Below, one piece after another: positions 7,453-15,079 of a stretch of DNA of 64,000 bases. Position 1 is the first letter of the stretch. The number at the start of each line of letters is the position of its first letter. The stretch lies in the NCBI RefSeq assembly GCF_025148785.1, contig NZ_CP102271.1, forward strand, positions 586,001 to 650,000. Reading direction: 5' to 3'. The notes beneath the pieces were generated by a model. The model saw only the letters and a list, made by a program, of their open reading frames with translations, was not told the DNA's origin and made no database searches. The stretch comes from Catenibacterium mitsuokai. GTDB taxonomy: Bacteria > Bacillota_I > Bacilli_A > Erysipelotrichales > Coprobacillaceae. Made by a program: the position numbers and the translations under genes.

Positions 7453-8448
7453 ATGAAAGAAACTATTATTAAAGAAATTGAACAGAAATTGTTACGTTAT
7501 CTAGACAATGCACAGATGGAAATGTTACATAGAACATTAAAGTCTTGTCTGGATAACGTAACTTTTATTATGCAGGAAGATAGTATTCAGGATATTTTTG
7601 AATATTCTAATATGGAACTCATAGATAAGTTTATTGCATCTAAAGAGATAGAAGGATGTTCAAAAAGAACAACTCAATACTATAAGTCTACTTTAGTAAT
7701 GTTGGAGAATAGAACAGATATACATTTCACACATATGACTACAGATCATTTAAGAACATATCTCACTGATTATCAGAAGATAAACAATTGTTCTAAGGTA
7801 AGTATTGATAATATAAGAAGAAATCTAAGTAGTTTCTTTTCTTGGCTAGAAGAAGAAAACTATATTCTTAAGAGTCCTATGAAAAGAATTCATAAGATAA
7901 AGACAGATAAAGTGATTAAAGAAACTTTATCTGATGAGTCTTTAGAGTGTTTAAGAGATAGTTGTGATAATTTAAGAGACTTAGCTATTATTGATTTGTT
8001 GGCTTCTACAGGTATGAGAGTAGGAGAACTAGTGAATATTAATATAGAAGATATAGATTTTGAGAATAGAGAATGTGTTGTGTTTGGTAAGGGAAATAAG
8101 GAAAGACCTGTATACTTTGATGCAAGAACAAAAATACACTTAAAGAATTATCTAAAGAGCCGAACAGACGATAATCCAGCATTATTCGTCTCTTTAGATA
8201 AACCTTTTAATAGATTACAGATCAGTGGTGTAGAGATAAGATTAAGGAATTTAGGTAGACGTTTAGGTATTCATAGAGTACATCCACATAAGTTTAGAAG
8301 AACAGTAGCTACTAGAGCTATAGATAAGGGAATGCCTATTGAACAGGTACAGAGTTTATTAGGTCATTCACAGATAGATACGACTATGCATTATGCTATG
8401 GTTAATCAGAATAATGTAAAAGAGTCACATAGAAAGTTTGTGGCTTAA
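7453..8448 (+). CDS. Tyrosine recombinase/integrase of the hsd locus
   Basis: A 331-aa site-specific recombinase of the XerC/XerD type. A SAM-like core-binding domain (about residues 55-140, LIDKFIASKEIEG) precedes the catalytic domain. The catalytic set is visible: Arg in STGMRVGEL, HPHKFRRT (His and Arg), LLGHSQ (His) and the nucleophile in TTMHYAMV. The start at 7453 is set by GGAGG 8 nt upstream; an ATG at 7426 is less likely. It sits between two hsdS genes sharing repeats, the arrangement of phase-variable type I systems, so its likely job is hsdS rearrangement. Confidence 0.92.
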   Translation: MKETIIKEIEQKLLRYLDNAQMEMLHRTLKSCLDNVTFIMQEDSIQDIFEYSNMELIDKFIASKEIEGCSKRTTQYYKSTLVMLENRTDIHFTHMTTDHLRTYLTDYQKINNCSKVSIDNIRRNLSSFFSWLEEENYILKSPMKRIHKIKTDKVIKETLSDESLECLRDSCDNLRDLAIIDLLASTGMRVGELVNINIEDIDFENRECVVFGKGNKERPVYFDARTKIHLKNYLKSRTDDNPALFVSLDKPFNRLQISGVEIRLRNLGRRLGIHRVHPHKFRRTVATRAIDKGMPIEQVQSLLGHSQIDTTMHYAMVNQNNVKESHRKFVA

Positions 8449-8500
8449 TAGGGTGAGAAATTGAGAGGGGAAGGTCTCTATAAATCCTGATTTTATGATT

Positions 8501-8522
8501 AAATGCAAATCTGCATTTGTAG
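8501..8522 (+). repeat. hsdS repeat R1, copy 2 (perfect inverted repeat)
   Basis: AAATGCA (8501-8507) and TGCATTT (8512-8518) form a perfect 7-bp inverted repeat around AATC. The 16-bp segment 8507-8522 equals 6224-6239 in front of hsdS1. Candidate site for the adjacent recombinase. Confidence 0.55.
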
Positions 8523-8529
8523 AGTTAGG

Positions 8530-9702
8530 GTGGAATATGTAAAACTTGAAGAAATATGTACAATTGTATCTGGGGGAACTCCTTCTAGATCAAAGCCTAA
8601 TTATTGGAATAATGGAAATATACCTTGGATAAAAATTAAAGATATGAAATCGAAGTATATAGATTCTGCTGAAGAATTTATAACAGAAGAAGGTTTAAAT
8701 AACTCTTCTACAAAAATGTTAAAACGTGATACTATTTTATATTCGATATTTGCAACATTAGGAGAAGTTGGAATTTTAAAAATCGATGCATGTACAAACC
8801 AAGCAATAGCAGGATTATCTTTAAAAGAAGATTCGAATATTTTAAAAGAGTATTTATATTATTATTTGAAATCAAAAAAGAAAGATGTAAACAATCTAGG
8901 TAGAGGAGTTGCTCAGAATAATATTAACTTATCTTTACTTCGAAAATTTAAAATTCCAGTGATTCCTTTGCGTCAGCAAAAGAAAATCATCGAAGTGTTA
9001 GATAACGTTTCTAGTACTATAAATAATTATGAAAGAGAACTAGCACTATTAGATGAATTGGTCAAAGCCCGATTTGTGGAGATGTTTGGTCGTCCAACGG
9101 ATAAGATAACAAGATATCCAAAAGTCAAAATAGGTAATTTGATAAAAGAAGGAAAAGCTTCAATTAAAGCAGGACCTTTCGGCTCATCTTTAAAAAAAGA
9201 ATTTTATGTAAAAAAGGGCTTTAAAATATATGGACAAGAACAAGTGATAAAAAATGATCCTACTTTTGGAGATTATTATATTAATGAAGATAGATTTAAC
9301 AGTTTAAAAAGTTGCGAGGTTCATGCAGGAGATATACTGATAAGTTTGGTAGGTACATGCGGAAAAACAATGATTATGCCAGAGAATTTTGAACCTGGGA
9401 TAATCAATCCACGTCTGTTGAAAATAGCATTTGATGCAGAATTTATTATTCCAATATATTTCAAATATTTTTTTGGAAGTGATGATTTACAAAAAATACT
9501 GAATTCAGCATCTGGACATTCGACTATGAATGTAGTGAATGCAGGCATGCTCAAAAATGTAGAACTTATAATGGCACCAATTGAACTCCAAAATCAGTTC
9601 GCATCATTCGTAGAAGAAGTCGATAAATCAAGGTTACGTGAACTATTAGCAATAAAACAAATTAAGTTACTATTGAACGATTTATGGTTTTTATTTTATT
9701 AG
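8530..9702 (+). CDS. hsdS: Type I restriction specificity subunit, copy 2
   Basis: A 390-aa second specificity subunit in the same orientation, 81 nt after the recombinase. The start is taken at GTG 8530 (MEYVKLEEICTIVSGG) by alignment with hsdS1; a longer frame from ATG 8503 exists. Domain 1 carries SGGTPSRSKPNYWNNGNIPW, a common HsdS recognition-domain opening. The central KARFVEMFG helix and the distal ASFVEEVDKSR region match hsdS1, but the last about 23 residues diverge sharply (ending NDLWFLFY instead of LMQEYFG). It could be a donor cassette for new specificities or an alternative working subunit. Confidence 0.87.
   Translation: MEYVKLEEICTIVSGGTPSRSKPNYWNNGNIPWIKIKDMKSKYIDSAEEFITEEGLNNSSTKMLKRDTILYSIFATLGEVGILKIDACTNQAIAGLSLKEDSNILKEYLYYYLKSKKKDVNNLGRGVAQNNINLSLLRKFKIPVIPLRQQKKIIEVLDNVSSTINNYERELALLDELVKARFVEMFGRPTDKITRYPKVKIGNLIKEGKASIKAGPFGSSLKKEFYVKKGFKIYGQEQVIKNDPTFGDYYINEDRFNSLKSCEVHAGDILISLVGTCGKTMIMPENFEPGIINPRLLKIAFDAEFIIPIYFKYFFGSDDLQKILNSASGHSTMNVVNAGMLKNVELIMAPIELQNQFASFVEEVDKSRLRELLAIKQIKLLLNDLWFLFY
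9062..9089 (+). repeat. hsdS repeat R2, copy 2
   Basis: Identical over 28 bp to 6751-6778, direct orientation, 2311 bp apart, encoding the central conserved helix of the second HsdS. Confidence 0.85.
9595..9634 (+). repeat. hsdS repeat R3, copy 2
   Basis: Matches 7281-7320 in two identical blocks (18 and 14 bp). Directly after it the two HsdS tails lose similarity, so this is an old recombination boundary. Confidence 0.75.
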
Positions 9703-9796
9703 TTGTGATTATATGTCAATATATCAATAAAATCTCAATTCATAAGCATAACGTGCTAAAATTATTGTATGAATATTATTAGTGGGGGTATTTCTA

Positions 9797-10690
9797 ATGA
9801 ATAAAATTAAATTGGAAGATGTTATTGAAAATACAGGAAATGAAGTTAAAAAGGCTGTTTCAAAAGGCAAAGATATTGTTTTTGATTCTAAGGATAAAGT
9901 ATTTGATGCTTTAGATATTAATAAAGATGGAAGAGTGGATACTGAAGATATAATTATTCTTGGGCTAAGAATACCGGGTGTTCGTATTGATCGAGAAGAC
10001 TTTTTGAGAAAGCAATTTATGAAAAACTATGCAAATGATGTTATTCAAGACGCAGTAAAGTTCAATCCAGCACATGCAGGTATAACAGTTGAAGAAATTG
10101 ATAATATAGCAGATCAAGTAATCCAATATGAAAGAAATTGTGTAAGTGGTATTTCCTTAGCATTGGGTGCTCCTGGTGGAGTCGCTATGTTTGCTACATT
10201 GCCAACAGATATTGCTCAATATTATGGGTATATGCTAAGAGCTATACAGAAATTGTTATATCTGTATGGTTTTCCTGAAATAAATGTTGAAAATGGTGTG
10301 AATATTGATGACGAGACTATGAATCTTATTACTTTATGTTTGGGTGTAATGTATGGAGTAGAGGGCTCAGTTGCAAGCATTAAGATACTTTCTAATGCGT
10401 TAGGAAAAGGAGTAGAGAAAAAACTATTACAAAAAGCACTAACAAAAGGCACTTTCTATCCTATTGTAAAGAAAATCTCAAGATGGTTTAGTGTGTGTAT
10501 GACTAAACAGGTTTTTGCTGGTTTCTTTAGAAAAGCAATTCCTGTAGTTGGTGGTGTTGTTGGTGGAGGAATAACTTATTTATCATTTAAACCTTGCTGT
10601 GATAATTTGAAAAAGTCATTACAGGACACGGCGTTATGTAATCCAAGTTCAAGAAAATCATTTGATGAGTTTGATGTAATAGATGCTTAA
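9797..10690 (+). CDS. EcsC-family protein with an EF-hand-like loop
   Basis: A 297-aa protein. Near residue 40 it has DINKDGRVDTED, a 12-residue loop with EF-hand/dockerin spacing. Then comes an EcsC-like region (about 90-270) with a hydrophobic glycine-rich stretch (GAPGGVAMFATLPTDIAQYY) and later a second one (AIPVVGGVVGGGITYLSF), both plausible membrane-associating segments. The ATG at 9797 is taken; a GTG 15 nt upstream is in frame. EcsC family function is poorly known. It lies inside the hsd locus between hsdS2 and hsdR, 85 nt before a SAP-domain gene with which it may form an operon. Confidence 0.75.
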   Translation: MNKIKLEDVIENTGNEVKKAVSKGKDIVFDSKDKVFDALDINKDGRVDTEDIIILGLRIPGVRIDREDFLRKQFMKNYANDVIQDAVKFNPAHAGITVEEIDNIADQVIQYERNCVSGISLALGAPGGVAMFATLPTDIAQYYGYMLRAIQKLLYLYGFPEINVENGVNIDDETMNLITLCLGVMYGVEGSVASIKILSNALGKGVEKKLLQKALTKGTFYPIVKKISRWFSVCMTKQVFAGFFRKAIPVVGGVVGGGITYLSFKPCCDNLKKSLQDTALCNPSSRKSFDEFDVIDA

Positions 10691-10775
10691 TCAGAGTTAT
10701 TTAATAGTAGTTGGTTATTCATTATGAGAAATGAATAAGTGATTTTATAGAATGAACGTGAGAAAGGTGGTTGCA

Positions 10776-10796
10776 ATGAGTTTATTTAATTTTTTT
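10776..10796 (+). pseudogene. First seven codons of the SAP-domain gene, cut off by an IS
   Basis: A good ribosome site (AAAGGTGG) precedes ATG 10776, which reads MSLFNFF and then runs into the insertion sequence. Removing 10797-12015 plus one 8-bp duplication joins it in frame to AAG AAA AAA at 12024 (MSLFNFFKKKEVSKAK), restoring a 357-aa protein. See the 3' part at 12024-13076. Confidence 0.85.
10789..10796. repeat. Target-site duplication, left copy
   Basis: ATTTTTTT, repeated at 12016-12023 on the other side of the insertion sequence. Eight bp is the size known for IS1595-family elements. Confidence 0.85.
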
Positions 10797-12015
10797 CGCT
10801 CAATTTAAGAAAATTGTTGCTTTGAGTAATCTTATTCAGCGAATATACCATAACGATATTCGTAATATGCTTCCTTAAGTGAAATAGGCATAGGTGTAGC
10901 TCTTACCATTTCATTACTGAAAGCCTCAGTATCCATCATCATTCTTAGAATCTCAGATGCCATTTCCTTTCTCTTGAATGTATACTTAGCCTGCTTCTTA
11001 AGAAGCAGGAAATCTAGATAACCTTGTATGTATCTGGTGCCAACGCCTCTTGTTGTCTGTATCATTGAGCTTACTTCTGTCATCATCTCATTGACAGCTC
11101 CTAATGATTTACCATCATCAGTAAGATATCTCTTCTCTAAAGGAGATGTCTTTATCTTATTGTTTACTGCTTCAAGATAGTTGGCAAACTGCTGTATGCT
11201 TGCCTTTGAATCTGATATGAACTCTTCCACATCCTTAAAGTAGTCTTTATTCGCTTTATATTTATCGAATGACTCACTTCCAAGACCTGATACCTGCATC
11301 ATCATATGATCATTTTCATCTGTAGCACAGACAATGGCAACCTTGTGATGAGATATTCCTCTATATGCAGCCTGTTTACCTCTTTTCTTTGAGTATCTAG
11401 GCATATTTTGAGGACGTGTTCCCTTTAGGTTTATACTTTTATACTGTGTATCTATTTCAACTTCACCAGATAATTTCTGATGACCCATGATTTCAGATGC
11501 TGCATGATAAAGTTTATGACGCATATAGAAGCAGGTCGTCTTGCTTGTCTCTAAGACTTGAGCCTCACCCTCTAGAGGCATTTTATATAGTTCCAGTTCA
11601 ATGAAGTGAAGCCACTGGTCCAAAGTAAAATGAGACCAGTAGAATAAGGTGTTGGTTCTATCACTAAAAGACTTGTGACAGTCAAGACAGATATATCTCT
11701 GATGTCTGTTCTTATCTTTTCCATTCTTCTTGAAATGGACTGAACCACATATAGGGCATGCCTTATGAGATGGATCAATGTCTTCATCATCCTGTTCATA
11801 TAATGATTCGATAAGTTTATTTACATAATCCTTATCCTTAGATCTTAAATAGTTTTTTACCTGGTTTTCAGTTATCATAGCACTCACCTGACCTTTTAAG
11901 ATCATTTTACAACTGTTCGAGAAATGATGATTTGAGTTAGGTGGCTATAAAGTAGAAAAATAGGCGTTAAGTTAAATTTAATGATCTAGTAGCAACATTT
12001 TTCATAAACTTAGCG
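10797..12015 (-). mobile_element. IS1595-family insertion sequence (complete, 1219 bp)
   Basis: Terminal inverted repeats begin CGCT at 10797 and end AGCG at 12015. Counting one flanking base that pairs by chance, 22 of 26 positions match (inner parts near AGCAACA). Flanked by 8-bp duplications ATTTTTTT. It carries one transposase on the minus strand. Insertion split the SAP-domain gene after codon 7. Boundaries are supported by the repeats, the duplication and the restored reading frame. Confidence 0.9.
10832..11878 (-). CDS. IS1595-family (ISXO2-like) transposase
   Basis: A 348-aa DDE-type transposase. The N-terminal zinc ribbon (CPICGSVHFKKNGK ... YICLDCHKSFSD) and the catalytic region starting at VEIDTQYKSINLKG are those of ISXO2/IS1595 transposases. 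I chose the start at 11878 because AGGTGA lies 6 nt before it; an ATG 27 nt upstream is in frame. The frame is intact and the ends are well preserved, so the element may still move. Confidence 0.88.
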   Translation of the reverse strand: MITENQVKNYLRSKDKDYVNKLIESLYEQDDEDIDPSHKACPICGSVHFKKNGKDKNRHQRYICLDCHKSFSDRTNTLFYWSHFTLDQWLHFIELELYKMPLEGEAQVLETSKTTCFYMRHKLYHAASEIMGHQKLSGEVEIDTQYKSINLKGTRPQNMPRYSKKRGKQAAYRGISHHKVAIVCATDENDHMMMQVSGLGSESFDKYKANKDYFKDVEEFISDSKASIQQFANYLEAVNNKIKTSPLEKRYLTDDGKSLGAVNEMMTEVSSMIQTTRGVGTRYIQGYLDFLLLKKQAKYTFKRKEMASEILRMMMDTEAFSNEMVRATPMPISLKEAYYEYRYGIFAE

Positions 12016-12023
12016 ATTTTTTT
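12016..12023. repeat. Target-site duplication, right copy
   Basis: ATTTTTTT directly after the insertion sequence, matching 10789-10796. Confidence 0.85.
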
Positions 12024-13076
12024 AAGAAAAAAGAAGTAAGTAAAGCGAAATCAGATGGTTCTGATTTATTAAATAAAATTCAAGATAATGCGTTTCCTAT
12101 TGAAAAGGGAATAAGTGGTAAAATGCCTACTTGTGATTCCTTATATCCACATGAAGTTCTTGTTCTAAGCTATGCAAGTTATTATTGTACATTTGGTAAC
12201 AAGTTTCCAAAATTCTGGTCTTATGAATATGGAATTAAGGATGTTCAATCAATTCTTTCAAAACTTGAAAAGGATGGTTTTATAGAAATAGATTTTTCAG
12301 CAAACAGACTTACAAAGAAAAAGATATCTGAGTTAAAACCCGTTCTTCAGTCTCATGGATTAAAAGCGTCAGGAAAAAAGTCAGAAATGATTGAACGTAT
12401 TCTAGAAAATATTTCAGAAGAAGAACTAGATATCTTATTTCCTGAAAAACCATATAAATATACATCAAAAGGGGAAGCGTTGTTGAAAAAATATGAATGG
12501 ATTCCTTATATACATAATCATAAAATTAAAGGTCTGGATATATGGACTCTTACAGAAAAAGTACAAACACCTCCCTATAGAAACTATCGTGATAAAATCT
12601 GGCAATATTTCAATGAAGAATGTATCAAGTATATTGAGAGTAGAGATTTTGGACTTTATAGAAATGTTAAATTAGAAATGGGAAATTTTCTTGTTGAAGA
12701 ACATAATGAAAAAGGCGCCTTTAAATTGTTTTGTGAGGTAATTGCATATGATTTAAGTGGATTATGCAATGGTTTTAGTATGGATTATTTATCTATATAT
12801 AGTGAAACCTTTTTTCCTTACGAAAAATCAATTGTAACAATGGCACCGGCAATCACAAAAAGAATAAAAAATATGAGTGATGACTTTGGATGGAGTGAAA
12901 AAGAATTGATTTCAAATTTGTTAAAAGAAATCTCAGCTATCAAACTTCCATTTACTATTTTTATTCCAAAAGAGAAGGTTGAAATAGTCATTGCTGAAAT
13001 AAATGATGACAAATCAACACTTGAATCTATTTATAATACCGGTGCTAAAAGATTCAAAAGACAATATAGGATTTAG
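12024..13076 (+). pseudogene. SAP-domain protein gene, 3' part after IS insertion
   Basis: Reads on in frame from the seven codons at 10776. The remaining 350 residues contain a SAP domain (KKISELKPVLQSHGLKASGK, continuing SEMIERILENI), a motif that binds AT-rich DNA, after an N-terminal region with PHEVLVLSYASYY. The C-terminal half is helical and unrecognised. An internal ATG at 12123 could allow a product of 317 residues lacking the first 40, so some function may persist. Such SAP proteins are scattered through Bacillota; role unknown. It may have been co-transcribed with the EcsC-like gene. Confidence 0.8.
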
Positions 13077-13098
13077 ATATCATCATTGAAATTTATCT

Positions 13099-13122
13099 TA
13101 GACAGGACCAATCCTGCCTTTT
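13099..13122 (+). terminator. Terminator after the SAP gene
   Basis: CAGGA (13103-13107) pairs with TCCTG (13112-13116), extended weakly on both sides and followed by TTTT. Short stem, moderate support. Confidence 0.45.
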
Positions 13123-13128
13123 ATATAA

Positions 13129-13150
13129 TAAAAAAGCAGCCTTAGCTGCT
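13129..13150 (-). terminator. Terminator of the interrupted antitoxin-like gene
   Basis: On the minus strand AGCAGC-TAAG-GCTGCT is followed by T6. The stem begins at the stop codon of the small gene (13149-13151), so it is that gene's own terminator. Confidence 0.7.
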
Positions 13151-13187
13151 AATCACCACTACCTAACATATCTCTCAATTCTTTAAC
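13149..13187 (-). pseudogene. Antitoxin-like small gene, 3' fragment
   Basis: Twelve codons plus stop (VKELRDMLGSGD) on the minus strand. They join in frame to the 26 codons at 15002-15079 when the IS200/IS605 element (13188-15001) is removed. The complete 38-aa product resembles the short C-terminal parts of RelB/Phd-type antitoxins (EDIRNGRVAPIEDT-VKELR pattern), by pattern only. No toxin partner is visible. Confidence 0.6.
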
Positions 13188-13329
13188 ACGCCGCGAGCAA
13201 GAATTCCCCCACCTCTATAGGTGGCTGGATGAATTGCGGTAAACACGGCGTTTTGTTTTGCCTTTATTGTCAGCTAGTAGTATAATATATATGTAATCAG
13301 AAATAAATCGAAAAAAGGCCATAAATACT

Positions 13330-13770
13330 ATGAAATTAGATAATAATAACCATTCAGTATTCTTACTGAATTATCAGCTTATAATATGCACTAAACATCG
13401 CAATAAGGTGATAGATGATGTGATCTCAAATCGTCTCAGGGAGATGTTTGAGAATCTATCTGTCAGATATAATATCTCATTGGATGAGTGGAATCACGAT
13501 GCCGACCATGTTCATATCCTCTTTCGAGGACAGCCTAATTCAGAGATAAGCAAGTTCATCAACGCTTATAAATCTGCAAGCAGCAGGCTCATCAAGAAGG
13601 AGTTTCCAGAGATACGCAAATCCCTCTGGAAGGAGATGTTCTGGTCACCAAGTTTCTGTCTACTGACTACAGGTAATGCAACAGTAGACATCATCCACCA
13701 GTTCATACAATCCCAGGGAGGTAAGGATGGCAAACAAGGCAATAAGGTACAGACTGTATCCAAACGCTGA
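13330..13770 (+). CDS. tnpA: IS200/IS605 transposase TnpA (Y1 HUH), probably inactive
   Basis: A 146-aa single-strand DNA transposase. The HUH pair is present (HDADHVHILFRG), as is the conserved MFWSPSFCLLTTGNATVD segment. In the helix that carries the nucleophilic tyrosine in this family (I-x-x-Y-I-x-x-Q) this copy reads IHQFIQSQ: codon TTC (Phe) where TAC/TAT is expected. A Phe cannot form the 5'-phosphotyrosine link, so this copy should not cut DNA. The last 15 codons overlap tnpB. Confidence 0.85.
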   Translation: MKLDNNNHSVFLLNYQLIICTKHRNKVIDDVISNRLREMFENLSVRYNISLDEWNHDADHVHILFRGQPNSEISKFINAYKSASSRLIKKEFPEIRKSLWKEMFWSPSFCLLTTGNATVDIIHQFIQSQGGKDGKQGNKVQTVSKR

Positions 13771-14857
13771 TCAGAGAATTATGTTTGCAAAGACCTTCGG
13801 CTGCTGTCGTAAGGTCTATAATCTCATGCTTAACGATAAGATTGAAAGCTACAAGGAGACTGGCAAGTTTGTTGCTGTGACACCTGCCAAGTATAAGAAG
13901 GATTATCCCTTCCTTAAGGAAGTGGATAGTCTTGCACTTGCCAATGTTCAATTGAATCTGCAGGCTGCATTTAGAAATCATTTTGATAAGCTGCGTAAGA
14001 AGCAGACTGGATTTCCTAGATTCAAGTCTGCAAAGCGCAGTAGAAAATCATATACTACAAATAATCAGAAGGGTACTGTCGCTATCATTGGAAATAGTAT
14101 AAAACTTCCTAAGATAGGAAGAGTGAAGGCAGTCATCCATAGACAGCCTGAGGCTGAATGGGTTATCAAGTCTGTTACGATATCCCAGGAAGGTGATGGC
14201 ACATACTATGCTTCTGTATTATTCGAGTATGAGAAGAATGTCGTAAAGGTTAGAAAGTCTGATAATGCCATAGGTTTAGATTATGCCTCTAATGGGCTCT
14301 ATGTAGACGATAAAGGCAATATCGGCAATAACCATAATTATTATCGTGAAAGCCAGAAGAAGCTTGCAAAGGCGCAGAGAAAGCTTTCACGTATGCAGGG
14401 TGCTAAGAAAGGTGAGAAGAAATCCAACAACTATCTTAAGCAGCTCCGCAAGGTGAACAAGATTCATAGACATATAGCCAACCAGAGACTTGACAAGCTA
14501 CACAAGTTATCTACTGAGATCGCCAATCAGTATGATGTCGTATGTGTTGAAAGTCTTGATATGAAGGCTATGTCTAACAGGGGCTTTGGAAATGGCAAGG
14601 CTACTATGGACAATGGCTATGGATTATTCATAAACATGCTGGCCTATAAGCTTGATGATAGAGGGAAATATCTTGTCAATGTAGATAAGTGGTTTCCATC
14701 AAGTCAGATCTGTCACTGCTGTGGCAAAGTCCACAGAGAGATGAAGGATCTGCGCATCAGAACAATGAGCTGTGAATGTGGTCTTATAATGAGCAGAGAT
14801 CAGAATGCAGCCATCAACATAAAGCTTGAAGGCTTACGTATACTGAAATCAGTATAA
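13727..14857 (+). CDS. tnpB: RNA-guided endonuclease TnpB (IS605 type)
   Basis: A 376-aa ancestor-type relative of Cas12. It has an N-terminal HTH-like region (RLYPNADQRIMFAKTFGCCR), a RuvC-like core with Asp in AIGLDYASNG, Glu in VCVESLDMKAM and Asp in MSRDQNAAINI, and a zinc ribbon (CHCCGKVH ... CECG). All three acidic residues and all four cysteines are present, so the nuclease looks intact. GGGAGG sits before ATG 13727, within tnpA. In this family the guide RNA comes from the 3' end of the element, and the protein cuts empty sites next to the target motif (here TTTAAC). Confidence 0.92.
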   Translation: MANKAIRYRLYPNADQRIMFAKTFGCCRKVYNLMLNDKIESYKETGKFVAVTPAKYKKDYPFLKEVDSLALANVQLNLQAAFRNHFDKLRKKQTGFPRFKSAKRSRKSYTTNNQKGTVAIIGNSIKLPKIGRVKAVIHRQPEAEWVIKSVTISQEGDGTYYASVLFEYEKNVVKVRKSDNAIGLDYASNGLYVDDKGNIGNNHNYYRESQKKLAKAQRKLSRMQGAKKGEKKSNNYLKQLRKVNKIHRHIANQRLDKLHKLSTEIANQYDVVCVESLDMKAMSNRGFGNGKATMDNGYGLFINMLAYKLDDRGKYLVNVDKWFPSSQICHCCGKVHREMKDLRIRTMSCECGLIMSRDQNAAINIKLEGLRILKSV

Positions 14858-15001
14858 AACATATAGGCTAGGAATTAGCCGAATATAACGCTTGTAGACA
14901 TCATTTAGTCCTGACAGTACCGTAAGGTTATCAGCCAGGCAGTGGTGGTTGAAGCAAGAAGCCCTGACTTCTAAGCGAAGCGTAAGTCGGGGTAGTTCAC
15001 A
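14858..15001 (+). ncRNA. Candidate omega-RNA / right end of the IS605 element
   Basis: The stretch after tnpB contains ACCGTAAGGTTATCAGCC and the terminal structure with CTTCTAAGCGAAGCGTAAG, both seen in TnpB guide-RNA scaffolds. The scaffold should end at 15001, and the guide would be the flank starting AGTATCCTCTATAGG at 15002. The 5' boundary is uncertain and may lie inside tnpB. Confidence 0.65.
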
Positions 15002-15079
15002 AGTATCCTCTATAGGTGCTACTCTACCATTTCTAATATCCTCTTTAGACTTTTCAAGTAATTCCAATAACTCATTCAT
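15002..15079 (-). pseudogene. Antitoxin-like small gene, 5' fragment
   Basis: Twenty-six codons from ATG 15079 (MNELLELLEKSKEDIRNGRV continuing APIEDT) on the minus strand, then the IS605 element. With the 3' fragment at 13149-13187 it makes a 38-aa protein. An in-frame stop lies just upstream of the ATG, so this is the full N-terminus. It is divergent from hsdR and shares the region upstream of it. Antitoxin identity is a guess from composition and length. Confidence 0.6.

Larger units (their letters stand above)
13188..15001 (+). mobile_element. IS200/IS605-family element with tnpA and tnpB
   Basis: Element of 1814 bp. Left end follows the target TTTAAC (13182-13187), the sequence used by IS605-type elements. 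A left-end hairpin CCACC-TCTATA-GGTGG lies at 13209-13224. It encodes overlapping tnpA and tnpB. The right end has the family's structured end with GCGAAGCGTAAGTCGG and closes GTAGTTCACA. There is no target duplication, as expected for single-strand transposition. Excision restores a 38-codon frame, which fixes both ends. TnpA has Phe at the expected catalytic Tyr, so the element may be unable to move by itself. Confidence 0.88.

Noticed and set aside
6211-9634. Inversion-type shufflon of the hsdS genes
   Set aside because: All shared blocks are direct repeats and both genes point the same way, so simple inversion is not supported. I kept the weaker claim of specificity exchange.
14849-15079. 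76-codon minus-strand frame read through the IS605 end
   Set aside because: Only its first 26 codons belong to the original small gene; the rest is translated element sequence.
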